Assembly (NCBI RefSeq): GCF_000005505.3
Contig: NC_016134.3
Coordinates: forward strand, 9,344,624 to 9,408,623
Direction of reading: 5' to 3'
Source: Brachypodium distachyon
Lineage: Eukaryota > Streptophyta > Magnoliopsida > Poales > Poaceae
DNA: 64,000 nt
Each line of letters opens with the position of its first letter. The first letter of the stretch is position 1. The position numbers and the translations under genes were made by a program. A model generated the notes under the pieces. That model ran no database searches. It worked only from the letters and a program-made list of their open reading frames with translations, and had not been told where the DNA came from. Shown here piece by piece: positions 34,601 through 46,269 of this stretch.

Positions 34601-35616
34601 ACAGTTGTGTCTACATTAAATTTGTTGATGGATCACCTGTATACTTGCTGTTATATGTTGATGATATGTTAATTGCTGCCAAGAGCATGAAAGTAATCAC
34701 TACTTTGAAGGCACAACTAAGTAGTGAATTTGAGATGAAGTATCTTGGTGCTGCTAAGAAAATCCTAGGTATGGAAATTAAAAGGGACAGAAAATCTAGG
34801 TTGCTATTTCTTAGTCAGCAAAGTTACATTGAGAAAGTACTTCACCGTTTTAATATGCATAATGCAAAGTGTGTTAGTACTCCTATTGCTTCTCATTTCA
34901 AGTTGTCAGCGTTGCAATGTCCTACTTCTGATGAAGATATTGAGTATATGTCACGAGTTCCCTATTCTAGTGCTGTCGGTTCTTTGATGTATGCCATGGT
35001 TTGTTCACGTCCTGATTTATCATATGCTATGAGTTTGTCCGGTCGTTACATGGCTAATCCCGGTAAAGAACATTGGAAAGCTGTTTGGTGGATTTTCAGG
35101 TACCTCCGTGACACATCCAATACTTGCTTGAAGTTTGGCAAGACTGATGAGGGACTCGCTGGCTATGTGGATTCAGATTTTGTTACCGACTTGGATAAGA
35201 GGAGATCCCTCACAGGTTATGTGTTTACGGTAGGTGGATGTGCTGTGAGTTGGAAGGCAACACTGCAACCAGTTGTTGCTAAATCTACAACCGAAGCAGA
35301 ATATATGGCTATTGCTGAAGCTCGCAAAGAATCTGTTTGGTTGAAGGATTTATATGCTGAGCTTTGTCACAATGTTTGTTGCATTAACCTGTTTTGTGAT
35401 AGTCAAAGTGCCATTTACCTTACCAAGGATCAGATGCTCCATGAGAGAACCAAGCACATTGATGTCAAGTACCATTTTGTTCGTGACATTGTTGCGCAAG
35501 ATAAATTGAAGGTATGCAAGATCAGCACTCATGATAATCTTGCTGATATGATGGCAAAGCCTGTTCCTATTGCTAAGTTTGAGCTATGCTCAAGCTTAGT
35601 TGGTATAACTGTTTAG
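31626..35616 (+). pseudogene. Copia gag-pol polyprotein, inactivated
   Basis: GAG (UBN2-like, Y-x-x-W-K/x-M and L-W-x-x-L motifs) starts at ATG 31626. An in-frame TAG at 32289-32291 cuts it before the CCHC knuckle (C-R-Y-C-x4-H-x4-C, about 32334-32375). The protease site reads D-T-T (32535-32543) instead of D-S/T-G. The integrase keeps H-x-R-L-G-H but its second zinc cysteine is serine (33045-33047); D-D-E residues remain (D-V-W-G-P, T-D-N-G-G-E-F, V-A-E-R-M-N-R-T). A second TAG lies at 33660-33662. A one-base shift near 34500 moves the reverse transcriptase into another frame; Y-V-D-D is intact, as is RNase H with T-E-A-E-Y. The element cannot make its proteins without outside help. Confidence 0.95.
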
Positions 35617-35729
35617 CCCCTAGTAGCTGTTGGCGCCGAAAGTGTTTTCTTTGTTGTTTTAGGAGTTGTTGCTGTTTATGCTACAAGGAGGAATTTGCTA
35701 TAAGAAGGAATTTGTCTCAAGGTGGAGTT

Positions 35730-36163
35730 TGTTGAAGTTGTGATCCAAATTCTCAAGGAGGTGTTTCCCAGGACCGGAACTTCCGGTTGGACGGAACTTC
35801 CGCCCAACCTCCGCCTCACCTCCGTGACGCTACTGGAACTTCGCATGAAGACTGCGGAATTTGTCCCGGAACAAGCCTGGAACTTCGGTCTCAAACCCGG
35901 AACTTCCGGGGTCCCCGATACGGATCTGTTTTGACCTAATCTTCCTGTTATATATACCCCTTGTGGCCGCCGTTTTGGGGACGAGTTGCATTTGTAGAAT
36001 CTCCCCGGCGTTGTGTAAACACTCCCCATATAGTGAAGTTTCGCTGGCTGGCGCCCGTGGTTTTTCCCTCTCGTTGTTTGAGAGGGTTTTCCACGTTAAA
36101 TCCGTGTGTCCTTGTGCTGTGATTTCTTCTTCGTTCTTCGTTTTTGCTTGCGCGTTCATAACA
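35730..36163 (+). repeat. 3' LTR of the Copia element
   Basis: 434 bp, TG…CA, about 3% diverged from the 5' LTR by hand count. It ends CATAACA, followed by the CTGGA half of the target-site duplication. Confidence 0.95.
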
Positions 36164-37080
36164 CTGGATGCCTGCATTAATATTATTTCTCTTTCTCAAT
36201 AAATTATATACTGCATATCAACCGCTGATTTTTCTCTTCCACAGAGTAACTACAGACTTAACGGTTGTCTCATTGCAGTCTATTCCTCCTAAGGTACAAA
36301 CATTTGCATGGAGGCTTATTCTTCGTGCTCTTGATGCAGGGATGCGAGCAGGTAGAGTTTCAACTCATATCAATAAGACTAGTACCATATTTGCAGTTCA
36401 GGGAGATGATATGCTTCTGTTTTTCTTATGCCCCTTCTCTAGAGCTGCTGGGTATGCTACGTGTGGACTGTGGACCGTTACACAAGCAATGTTACTGCGT
36501 TACTGCTTCTATTGTTTCCATTTCTTACCCTTTTTTATGGTGTCTAGAGATGACAAGTTGTTCAATACAAAAGATTATTCTCCTATGCAGATTCACCATT
36601 CCGTAAATTGGAACTTCAGACTGGAGCTATCATCCAACTTATGCCTCAACCAGTGCATCAACCTGAAAGAATAAATTTCGTGCCGATTTTTTTTTCTCCT
36701 GAATACTTGACTATTCAGATTCCTCAGGGCATTAGCTGGTCTTGGAGTCTTTATTGAACATTATCCCCTTCCAGCAGGTTGAAGATTCAGATTCAAGAAA
36801 TTACTCCCAACTGTGCTTCGGCACTTGTTCTAGCTGGAAAATCTTCTCCATGTCTCAATCTAATTTCCTCATTGATAGGTTAAGCTTGCCGACGCTGCCA
36901 ACAGAAGCTTGATGTCAACGGATACAAAATGTGACAGCAACTAGACACCAGTTGAATCAATACCGTCAAATCACTGATGCAAACTCAAAGGTGCATCACA
37001 TTTGTAGGGACTGTAACTCTATAGCACACTATCTTGCTCAGAGAGCTAAGAAATATCATCAGCATAGGCAACCTCTTTTT
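36164..37080 (+). pseudogene. L1-type LINE 3' relic (zf-RVT and RNase H)
   Basis: A frame from about 36280 reads I-P-P-K-V-Q-T-F-A-W-R-L-I-L-R-A-L and later D-M-L-L-F-F-L-C-P-F-S-R-A, the zinc-binding tail (zf-RVT) of plant L1 reverse transcriptases; the usual C-x2-C before it is lost (T-S-T-I-F). About 36990-37050 encodes K-V-H-H-I-C-R-D-C-N-S-I-A-H-Y-L-A-Q-R-A, the C-terminal helix of the plant LINE RNase H-like domain. Stops separate the two pieces. The 5' part is cut off by the Copia insertion or lost earlier. Confidence 0.78.
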
Positions 37081-38246
37081 ACGTGTGTAAACAATGCTTG
37101 ACTTAGGATGCCCTGTACTTGCTGTTGTAGACACTTTAAAAGTGAACTATTTCACTCCGATCTCTGTACACTGATTTGGTTGTTGTCGGGTACAACAAAT
37201 TAGTGCTAGACTCTGTTCATATTATAGTTTTTTGACTGCTGCCTGAGCTCATCTGGTTGTTGTCTGATACAACAAATCCAATTAACATGTACATGACCAT
37301 ACTCCTCAGCTCGTACACTGATGCAAGCAACTTCTCATTTCCCTTGATTCAAATATCTGTGTAAACCTGACAACTATGAACTCACACATTCATCAAACAG
37401 ATGACGGTCGAGCATTACTTGACCAGGAATATTGCTTCTCTCTTAGCTTCAGACTAAGACCAAATCTGCCTCACCATGCCCAAGGTGTAACCAATAAACA
37501 GTACCTGACCCAATATCGATGACCATTGAAGCGTAGCGAAGATGGGAGCAGAATCAAGTCCCACCGGGCGTGCCATTTGTTTTTGCAAGATAAATATTTA
37601 AATTTATCCGCTATGGTGTTTTAAGTGCGGGAGTATACCATTGTATACAATTAAACTGATATCAACACATGAAAATAGGAAAACTTGTATTTTATCGATT
37701 CTTGACAATTTACAAATTCCCTTTTCACATGTATTTTCTAAAGTGCGCCTAGATAATTATCTGAATTTGACGATTGAGGATTCTTGATTTCTGAAATCTC
37801 AAAAGAATTTCAGTTAATTACATCTGCGGTACATATACTCGCAGAACACTTCCGATTAAGCTACACCAAAGTGTCAATGGTCATCTTTAGAAAATCTTGG
37901 GCTCAGATCATCGCAAGGTTATGCAGCCAAACAAAGAACACAAACACAAGGGACACATGTTTTAACGTGGAAACCCTAAATCGGGAAAAAACCACGATGG
38001 CCCGGAGGCCAAATCCACTATATGATTGTTTACATACAAACATGTGTTACAATGATTTTGTCTCATGTATAGCCGTATGAGAATTGATATCAGATGACAT
38101 TTAAATCATGAAGCCCAGCCTCGTCGGTCAGATATGAGAGTCTGAACCTCTGGCCTCATCTGCGCTCTTAGCCACTAGCGTGACCATCAGGATATCAATG
38201 AAGATATTCGGTTGTACCAGACTAGCAACATATCTGAGGTGACATT
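37081..38246. other. Non-coding; possible worn LTR piece at about 37910-38060
   Basis: Phrases such as TTTTAACGTGGAAACCC with CGGGAAAAAACCACG are common in Copia LTRs of grasses, but no LTR ends or coding sequence could be found. Otherwise nothing recognised. Confidence 0.35.
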
Positions 38247-38700
38247 GGAAATAATGGTTAGTAGTAGTATATACAAGGTTGAAGTTCCATCAGATGTTGT
38301 TCATTTGCGGCGGCTGTTGCACTTGATGCTTCCCAGGGGGACAACTTTGCCTAGCGAGCATGAAATCCCTGCGTACACTGCATGACTGGCGGATACTACT
38401 AACCTTGTATATACTACTACTACTACCAACCATTATTTCAAGCTTCTGCGAGTTTTAACTCTTGAATTTCCAAGTGGAAACCATGAGCAGGTGAAATTGG
38501 ACCTCACTGAAATTTGTCATTTGTTCCAACTGAGGTATTTAAAAATTGATGCTCATCGTGAAATATTTCATACGAAGTATAATAAGCATCTTTCTGAAAG
38601 TACAAGATGCAAAATGCAGAAAAAAGAGAAACATATCAATAAAACTTTAAAAGTGCACGTCTTTGGGCTAAATCCACATATATAAGACTATGCATGATAG
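38247..38700 (+). pseudogene. Shuffled NLR LRR fragments around an inverted repeat
   Basis: 38281-38390 encodes V-P-S-D-V-V-H-L-R-R-L-L-H-L-M-L-P-R-G-T, a mid-LRR motif of grass NLRs. 38436-38560 encodes K-L-L-R-V-L-T-L-E-F and C-H-L-F-Q-L-R-Y-L-K-I-D-A, which belongs upstream of it in an intact protein, so the order is reversed. Between and beside them a 35-bp inverted repeat (38247-38280 against 38401-38439, core TTAGTAGTAGTATATACAAG) marks the junctions. Not translatable as one product. Confidence 0.72.
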
Positions 38701-39454
38701 TTGACACTGGAAGATCCCGTGTGGTGCTAAATTTAAGTCCATGTTAATTGTAAATACTGAATTTTATGTCGGCAATTGTGAGAAATGAGGCATTGATTTG
38801 AGGAACTTTACTTCAAGAATACGCGAAAAATGATTATCAGATATCTGAATTTCCTAACTGTTGCTTATCTAGTTCCTCGGTTTTCTAGTGACAGCAAAGT
38901 TTCCAAGGATTACTATAAAAGCTCCCTGTTTGGTTGGCTTATTTGAAATAATCAAAACAAGTATTAGGACGGATCGAGTTCTGGTTAAATAACACTCATC
39001 TATCGCATCCATCAGGTGTAAACAAATATCACAAGCCAACTCTGACGTTGTCATACAAATGGCGTAAGCTGAATTGACCTGAGTTTGTCATACTCTTCTA
39101 ACAGACCTCTCTTAAATAGAGGCACCACCGTATAACCAAGGAGTTGCCAAAGAAGGCGCAAGGAGAGGCCGAGAGGTCAGATCGCCAGATCGGTATTGGT
39201 GTGGCGGTGAGACCAACCAATCCAAAGGTCAATGGTGTTATCTTAGTGCGGGGTGCCCATAGACCATAGTCAGGCTCCCATGAATGTAGGCTTGTCCGCC
39301 AAACATCGATAATAAATTTATCAGCATTAATAAAAAGACCATTCCATATGATCTAAAGCATTACTATATAGATGGATGATGTAAGCCTGTTAACCACAAG
39401 CATATAAGCTCGAGAGAAGAGGCAAGAACCTAAAGGAATTTTGCAAACAGAATA
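38701..39454. other. Intergenic, nothing recognised
   Basis: No frame with family similarity on either strand. Confidence 0.4.
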
Positions 39455-39539
39455 CTAGCCAGCTAAAAGCCTAAAATACTCAATAAAAACAGAGTTCAAT
39501 AGAAAATAAACCAGGCATTGGAGTGAAGTCGTTTCCAAA

Positions 39540-40313
39540 CCGGTGTACCTCTTGTTCTTGAGGAACTCTTGGAGCTTCCTGATCAATTCCTCCTCATCCC
39601 ATATTTCCATGTTGGTTTCCTTCTGGGCTGAATAGCCAAGTTGAGAGAGTATATTTCTCAAAATCTTCCTTATGTTTGGTTTCTGAGACACGGAGACAAA
39701 AGCTCGATGCTCGAACTGCACCTCTAGCTGGCGATAAATCTGATTTGCAAGTCTAGTCTTACCCAGGCCTCCAAATCCCACAATTCAGTTGCTGTGCAGA
39801 AACATCTTTTTCATCCATCATCACCTGAATTATCTCCTCCTTCGGCCCGGCGATACCAACAAGGCCCGCTGCCTCCGCATAGAGAGCCTGCAGGTGAAGA
39901 TCACTTCCCACAAGACGTCTCTTGAGCCCTTGAAATTCCTTTATGGTCTCCTTGTGATTATACATTTTCTTTGAACTAAAGCGACTCAGCAAATTCAGGC
40001 ACCTATCAATGAATCCCCTAAATCCATGTTGAGGATTGTCGTTGGACTTATGTTCAAAATGAAGCACAAAATCATCAACCTTGTCCTCAATGTCATAGGA
40101 CAGCTCACGCACCTTATCCACCCAGCATTTGGTTTGTTCATCGGGCTCCTCCGCATCTGCCATCTTCTTCAGGAGCACGTGTATGCTGTCAAGCTCAGCT
40201 TTGAGGAACTTGATATCATCCTTCTCTTCTTTGAGTAGCTTATACTCGCCAGTCAGCAAATCACCAAGCTTCCCAATTAGGAAGCCCATGGCGCCTTCCA
40301 CCACCGCATCCAT
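39540..40313 (-). pseudogene. CC-NB-ARC resistance gene fragment, broken at the P-loop
   Basis: ATG 40313 opens an Rx-type coiled-coil domain: M-D-A-V-V-E-G-A-M-G, E-E-K-D-D-I-K-F-L-K-A-E-L, the hallmark W-V-D-K-V-R-E-L-S-Y-D-I-E-D (EDVID-like), then G-P-K-E-E-I. At about 39780 the frame ends (C-G-I-W-R-P-G-stop) exactly where G-F-G-G-L-G-K-T should follow; that P-loop is present one frame over (about 39777-39745), with A-N-Q-I-Y and L-K-N-K-R after it, so a small deletion shifted the frame. Similarity stops near 39545 before the kinase-2 motif, and no LRR follows. Such proteins normally sense pathogen effectors in the cytoplasm; this one is a relic unless the short CC product is made. Confidence 0.85.
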
Positions 40314-40319
40314 GGCCTT

Positions 40320-41165
40320 CCCTTCTGTGTGCTAGCTGTCACGTATCAGCTCAAGATATTGGGGTCAAGGAGGCCTTCTGGACAGGGTGTAGTGTGGTCT
40401 GTGGTGGATGACTTGGAGGCAACATGAATACATGATACAGAACAAAAGTAAGGGATACTCATAAACTTACAACAGGGGACAGCAAGTTGTGACCACCTAC
40501 ATCTGCAAACTGACAACTATAAGCTGCAAACTATGATATTTTCTGATAAGACCAAGGAAACAACATCAGTTTAAACGAAAGACCAGCCCCCACCAAGATA
40601 TTCGAAAACCGTTGATCTCCAGAAATTCTGTCTTGACACCGTAACATGCAAGATGCAACAAGAGAAGATTCTGTCTCCATGCTATTGTGTTTATTCGTGA
40701 TCCCAAAATACTGTCAAGGCTGGTGATCCGCTGCCCAAAATAGAACTGTCAGCTAACAGCAGCTGACAGGCGCAAAAGGCCCAATTGTGAATTGTCCTTG
40801 ACTGTTCACGCTAATAGCACGAACTGCTACACCACAAAAAAAGGTTCGAATTATTGTGCATGTTCACAAGGTAACCGACGGTTGTGTTAGAAGATTGGGC
40901 ACGTCTGATCTGAGTTCTGACCAAGGAAGAGAAATGAGATTTCAAAACAGAAAATTTGTTCTGAGCTACTCTCCTAAAGTTTTCAGTCAAAAAAAATTGT
41001 TCTGAGCTTCTGAAGCTGTACGCTGTAACTCTGTAAATTACAGTGAGAAATTCTGACCAGCAAAAAGGAACATGTTTCAGAACAAGTGAGAATTTCTTTT
41101 AGTGCAACTATCACTAGTAATTCTCGAAACAATAGTACAGCCAATACTCTACTAGCAGTCTGCAA
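40320..41165. other. Promoter or intron of the NLR relic
   Basis: AT-rich with no coding frame of note. If the minus-strand exon at 41640-41166 is the 5' UTR exon of the NLR gene, this would be its first intron; the TCCATGGTAAATTTGCAG junction at 41180-41165 supports a donor-like site only weakly. Confidence 0.4.
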
Positions 41166-41640
41166 ATTTACCATGGACTAGTACTCAGAGCTCCAGGCAG
41201 GGCTCATCGACCACGAGGACAGCATCAAGCCGCCGCTCCACCCGTCCGGCGGTGGCAGAGAGTGCCGTTCGAGCGACCGCTTCTTCTTGCCTCCCTCCAC
41301 CGCGTAGGGCCGCCCCACCTTTCTTGGTTTCTCCTCGGCTGGCCACCGCCGGCGGCGGCCATGAAAGGCTTGGCTTTTTTTTTTTTGAGGGGAGAAAGGT
41401 TTGGCTTTTGTGCAGCCGGAGATTGGCCGAGGGCAAATTTGGGGACGAAAGGATAATTTCCTTGGGGAAATGGGGAAAATACGGGAAGCCACGCATACTC
41501 ACGGCAATCGGGCCGGTCCGGACCGGGCACGAAAACTGGCAGGCACGGCCCGAAACCATTTTGTGAGGGTGATGCCCAGGTTTTGGCCCACTGCTTCTTT
41601 TTCATTAAAAAAAGAAAGAAGTCCATATTTCACTCTCAAA
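41166..41640 (-). other. 5' genic region, inverted copy of 25816-26283
   Basis: On the minus strand it carries AAAAGCCAAACCTTTC, an A-run, GCCAAGCCTTTCATGGCCG and CTGCCTGGAGCTCTG…TAGTCCATGGTAAA, in the same order as the plus-strand copy near 26 kb. It lies upstream of the CC-NB fragment, so it probably was that gene's promoter and first exon. Confidence 0.6.
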
Positions 41641-41648
41641 TGTGACGC

Positions 41649-44600
41649 TGAAGCGATCCTTCCTTAAAAGGGTTCGATCTCTGTGCTTACAGTGCTAGTT
41701 CCTGGATCGACTTGTTAGCACACACAATTTCAAGATGTAATATCAAGATACAAAGGTCAAAAATATATTACATCGCATTGATCCAGAATTTAGTAGTAAC
41801 CTACATATTGCATAACCTCATGGGTTATCTTAAAAGAAAATAAAATCTTACAGCGGAAGGCAGAAGATACAGGAGTCCCATAACAACTCCACAGTCGAAA
41901 CATGTTGGAATGTAAGCTCGCAACCCTAACAATTCGTACCTCACTCTTCACCTGGTTCACCTGCAACATTTAAAGGTTGCAGCCACTAGGGGGTCAATAC
42001 ATTGAATGTATTGGCAAGTTTACTAAAGGGTTATAACAGATCCTATCAACTACATGCAGTATTTGGCTCGGTGGGGTTTGGCTATTTGCATAAAAGTATC
42101 ACTGTTTCATCCTATCAATTTTAAACAAATAGTTTTGATTCTATTGGACACGGGGTAGAAACACCCATGCTCCTATTAACCTAGGCACATTAAGTAGAAA
42201 CATCAATGCTCCTACCCAGTTCAATCCATTCGTTTTATTATGAAATTGGAATGAGTGAGACCTTCCTTATGGCCCCAATATCTAGTTGCTCATAATTGTC
42301 CGTAACCGGGGACACGGCTAAGTACTTAGTTTGACACTCTCGAGAGGTTGTACACATTCCCCACTAGAAATCGACGTGTTAATCCTTTGCTGTCCTCAGA
42401 GTAGAGTAGCAACGGCATCGATTACAGGAATTTTCAGAACATATTGCCCCAAACCACCTGAGGGACGCGTTCCAACCTACACTGCTACATACCGATGTCA
42501 CCTCGAATTCAGGTTCATATTTCTTACATCCATCTTGGCAGAGCCCATAATACCATGTGGTTGTACTGGAAACTACTAAACAGGAAACTAGTCCAGTCTC
42601 TGGTTACCCCGGGTGACATTCCTCGGTTGCAACGCAGGCGCTCCCATAGAAATGGCAAGACGACTCATAGAAATGGACCTGACGTCACATACATCTCCAA
42701 TTCCTCAAAGCAGCCCACCCAGGACGGTTCATTGAATTACTTGTTTTGCCATACACTAGGAAAACTATATTGTAATTCAATAGTATCACATTGTGAAAAT
42801 ACCACCCTCGTATATTATCATAGCATAGCATTTTACTACTACGATGGCAATTGGTGGTAAATACATGACAAGGGTATCCTATACTACTAGGATGGATCAT
42901 AACTAGCATAGATACAATAATAATCCTAACAATGCAACTAATAAATTCTAGTGCATAATAAAATAATAGGATGATGGTCAAAGTGAACTTGCCTGATTAA
43001 TGTCTTTGTATTCTTCTTCTTTTCGATACTCACAGTTACCGCACTCCGTATAATCTATCGCGAAGACCGAAAAGCAATAATAAATGACTATTCGAGAACT
43101 CCAAATCATAACTCCAATTAAAGAGCCAAAAGCAAATACAAAGTTTAAATTAAATAGTACCTAAGTACTGTTAGGCTATCCTAGGCATAGATCTAAGAGA
43201 TAGGAACAAGGTTGGGACAAAAGCGGAGTGGAACGGAATTGATTTGGTAACCTACGGGCTGTTAACAGATACAATTTTCTAGGGGTCATAAGCTACTGTA
43301 GATTAACTTTGGAAGGTGTACAAAGTGGTCCAGAAATTAGAGTTTGGTGTACTCTTGACACAACAGAAAGAATGAACTGGTTTTCCACTACGGATCAACA
43401 TGTATGGGCTATGGAACATTGCTAATCAATAAGGCAGTGCTAAAAGATACAAAGTTTGGTTGAAAATTGACTAGTGTTTCTGTGTGGGAAAATGTGCACC
43501 AAGTGGTCTAAACTGTATATCAGGGTGTGCTCTACACAACACAGAAAGAATTGGCCGAAAAGGTTCTATGGTTCGCAAGTTACCAGGCCTGGAATGTGCC
43601 TACCCAAAACAGTACTGTTTCTGTCGCGACAGAAAAACGGCCAAGGATGGGGAGGCTGTTAAGGATACAGTTTTGCAACAACGATGCACAATTGTGGATG
43701 AACTCGGAAAGGTGTTTAAAGAGGTCTAGGATGTAGATTTGGATTTGATCTTGACATGACAGAAAGAATCATCTAATTTTAAGTAATGGCTCAAAAGATA
43801 TAGGCTCCGGAAGACAGCTAACTGATGTGACAGTGTTAACAGATACGACATTTGATTGAAGATGCACTTAAGTAGATGAATCCTAACTTGTGCAAAAAGT
43901 ACACTAATGTATAGAACATGATCTAATTGATGATCTACAGAAGGTTTGGAACCAAACGGATCAATGGAACAACCTACATGAATTTCGAAAGGTGGCTAAT
44001 CCAGAAGTAGCATACTGTGAATAGCAATTTCCAACGAAGATGCCGTACTGAATATGATGGATACAGGGTATAAAAAATGATATGATCTATAGTGGAGGAC
44101 GTGATCTAACTACAACAGAAAGATTCGGCCGAAAATGATACACAGATGAAAAGATATGGGCTTCTAAACATGGCTAATCAAAACAGATCATGCTGAAAGT
44201 TTTCTCACCGAAACAGAGTTCGGAAAATGACAAAGGAGTCGTCCGCAGGGTCGATGTGGTCGTGGTAGAGGCTGGGGACGTGTGCGACATCGAGGCGGAC
44301 ATCGTGATGTGGTCGATGCGGTCGGAGACGCATCCGGGCGACGACGGGCGGAGCTCCTGGCACGGCGTCGGCAAGGGGTTGGGGACGGCGCGGCCAACGA
44401 TGGAGATGGATCGCATAACCTTTTCACGGAGGTAGGAGATGGTCACGTGAGTGCACCGGTGAAAGGAATTTAAAAACGGACCTTCGGAGAGAGCTCACCG
44501 GCAACAATTGCGGAGGCAACGGGCGGAGAAAGACGTCAACGTAGCCGGCTGTACAGAGATTTTGAGGCCAAACTTTCTACATGGGAATGGGAGAGGAGAG

Positions 44601-45361
44601 GCAAAGACTCAAAGTGACGTGCATGGAATCTTTTTATATTGGCGAGGAGGGAGATCGGGCGTGGATATCGACGCGCGGCATTCGGGGCGCCTATTTTGGA
44701 AACTGCGATTACGAGAGGAAACTTCAAATTGATTGCCTGAATCGGTATCCGGGATGGTGAGAATTGATGGGGTGGTTTCCTTTCGAAGAAAGATGTGCAG
44801 GAAGGAAAGAAATCGAAGGAAGAAAATATGAAAGGAGAAATTTCCTCACCTGCAGAGGAGGAAGAAGAGCACAGCTCGTGCTCGCTGGCTGGGGTGCTCG
44901 GTGGAGATGGGCCGGCCCAGTTTGGGTCGGTCCATTCTCTTTTTTCTTTTTTTTCCATTTCTGTTTTTATTAATAACTTTTGATTCCTAACTCCAAATAA
45001 GTCCAAATAAACTCCAGTAAATTTGTAAATTCAAATCCTCCAAAGTGTGAACTTTTGGGACTTGAATTCTTTCAAAATAAAAATAAGTAAAAATATTTTT
45101 GCTTATATAAATGTCATTAGGGCTTTATAAGTAATGGGTTTTGAAATCTATTATGAAACCTTTGTTTCATGAATTAGTTTAAACTCCAACAAAATATTGG
45201 GTTGGCATACTTTGCACTAAAACCCTTTCTTAGATAAATACCCCATTGGGTTGAATTCCAAATAAAATCTCATATTAATTAAATCGTTCACTAAATTCCC
45301 AAATAGCTTTATAACACCAAATCACAAACCATGTAAACGTTGCAGATGATTCCAACTATAA

Positions 45362-45408
<47 letters not shown>

Positions 45409-46015
45409 GGAAGTCACGTTATCCTACTCTCAACGACGGAATAAATGTTGGAATAACATTTGCACATGAGGATGTCACGCTGTCCTCTTCTCGAATATTT
45501 GATAACTTCTTCTCGAAAACAAAATTAACATGTCAAAATAAAAATCGAGAAAACATAGGTGCATCATTAAATATGTTTCCAACCTTATAACTAAGAAAGT
45601 CATATTATTCTCTCTCTTTATCATTTAGATAAATGTTGGAGGACATTTCTAATCGATTTAAATATTCCAACGATGCTCTCAAATGGTCATGGCATCCAAA
45701 TTGGAATGTTAGTGTGTTAATAAATTCTTCAGAAAGAAAATAAGATTTATTAAGATGCGAATAATAGTCCGAATAAAATCATAATATGCAAATGGTTCCA
45801 AATAAAATACTTTGAACTTATATAAATGTCCCAACCATGTTGTATAATTTGGATAGTCATATTAATCCACTCTTTTGTTGAATATTCAAACATGGTGTGG
45901 AAAAATTTAAATAAGTCCTAAAAATTTCAAATCCTTCGGAAATTCACAACCAAAATATTTCCAAAGCCATTATTTTATTTAACATTCCAAAATGGGAAAA
46001 TTCTGGGATGTTACA
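41649..46015 (-). mobile_element. 4.37-kb solo LTR (Gypsy-like) with TSD GACGC
   Basis: Read on the minus strand it begins TGTAACATCCCAGAATTTTC and ends GGATCGCTTCA, the TG…CA ends of an LTR. Perfect 5-bp duplications GACGC flank it at 41644-41648 and 46016-46020. There is no second copy of the start sequence inside, no GAG or POL coding sequence and no primer site, so it is best explained as a solo LTR left by recombination (a LARD-like element is the alternative). A TATA-like AATATAAAAAG on the minus strand near 44640 sits after a GC-rich stretch. GGTTGCAG…TAGGGGGTCA phrases near 41975 are known to me from grass Gypsy LTRs. Confidence 0.8.
45361..45405. repeat. (AT)n microsatellite within the solo LTR
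   Basis: About 45 bases of nearly pure TA repeats. Confidence 0.9.
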
Positions 46016-46269
46016 GACGCTCCGACCGCGTAACCCCTTGAAGTCCAAAACCGGTTATTTAGACTCTTGAATTTCGTAATACCATCTAAATCATGCCCCT
46101 AAGCGGTTTTAGAGCCTACGTGGCACATTTAGGGCGGTTTAGGGGCTGATTAGGCTATTTCGACTCGTTGACGTGGCCGAAGCAATTAAATCCGCCTGTC
46201 TTCTTCCGCCCTCGTGCTAACCCTAGAAATCGAGAAGCCCCAATCCTCAGCCGCGGCAATCCCATCGCG

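Larger units (their letters stand above)
31140..36163 (+). mobile_element. Ty1/Copia LTR retrotransposon, both LTRs, coding region broken
   Basis: 5.0 kb bounded by LTRs that start TGTTGAAG and end CATAACA. The 5-bp flanks are CTGCA (left) and CTGGA (right), a target-site duplication with one mismatch. A primer-binding site TGGTATTAGAGCC (31588-31600) resembles the initiator-Met tRNA site of Copia elements (consensus TGGTATCAGAGC). A purine-rich tract AAGGTGGAG lies just before the 3' LTR. Domain order is GAG, protease, integrase, reverse transcriptase, RNase H, which defines Copia. It has split an older L1-type LINE region. Confidence 0.97.

Noticed and set aside
31163..36199. Minus-strand frames of about 100 codons in both LTRs
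   Set aside because: The same frame appears twice only because the LTRs are duplicates; it has no protein similarity.
41178..41667. Six overlapping frames of 64-133 codons
   Set aside because: Low-complexity sequence of a promoter or first exon; no domain, and the paralogous region near 26 kb does not keep the same frames.
44174..45006. Frames of 60-156 codons on both strands
   Set aside because: They fall in the GC-rich promoter-proximal part of the solo LTR and show no protein motif.
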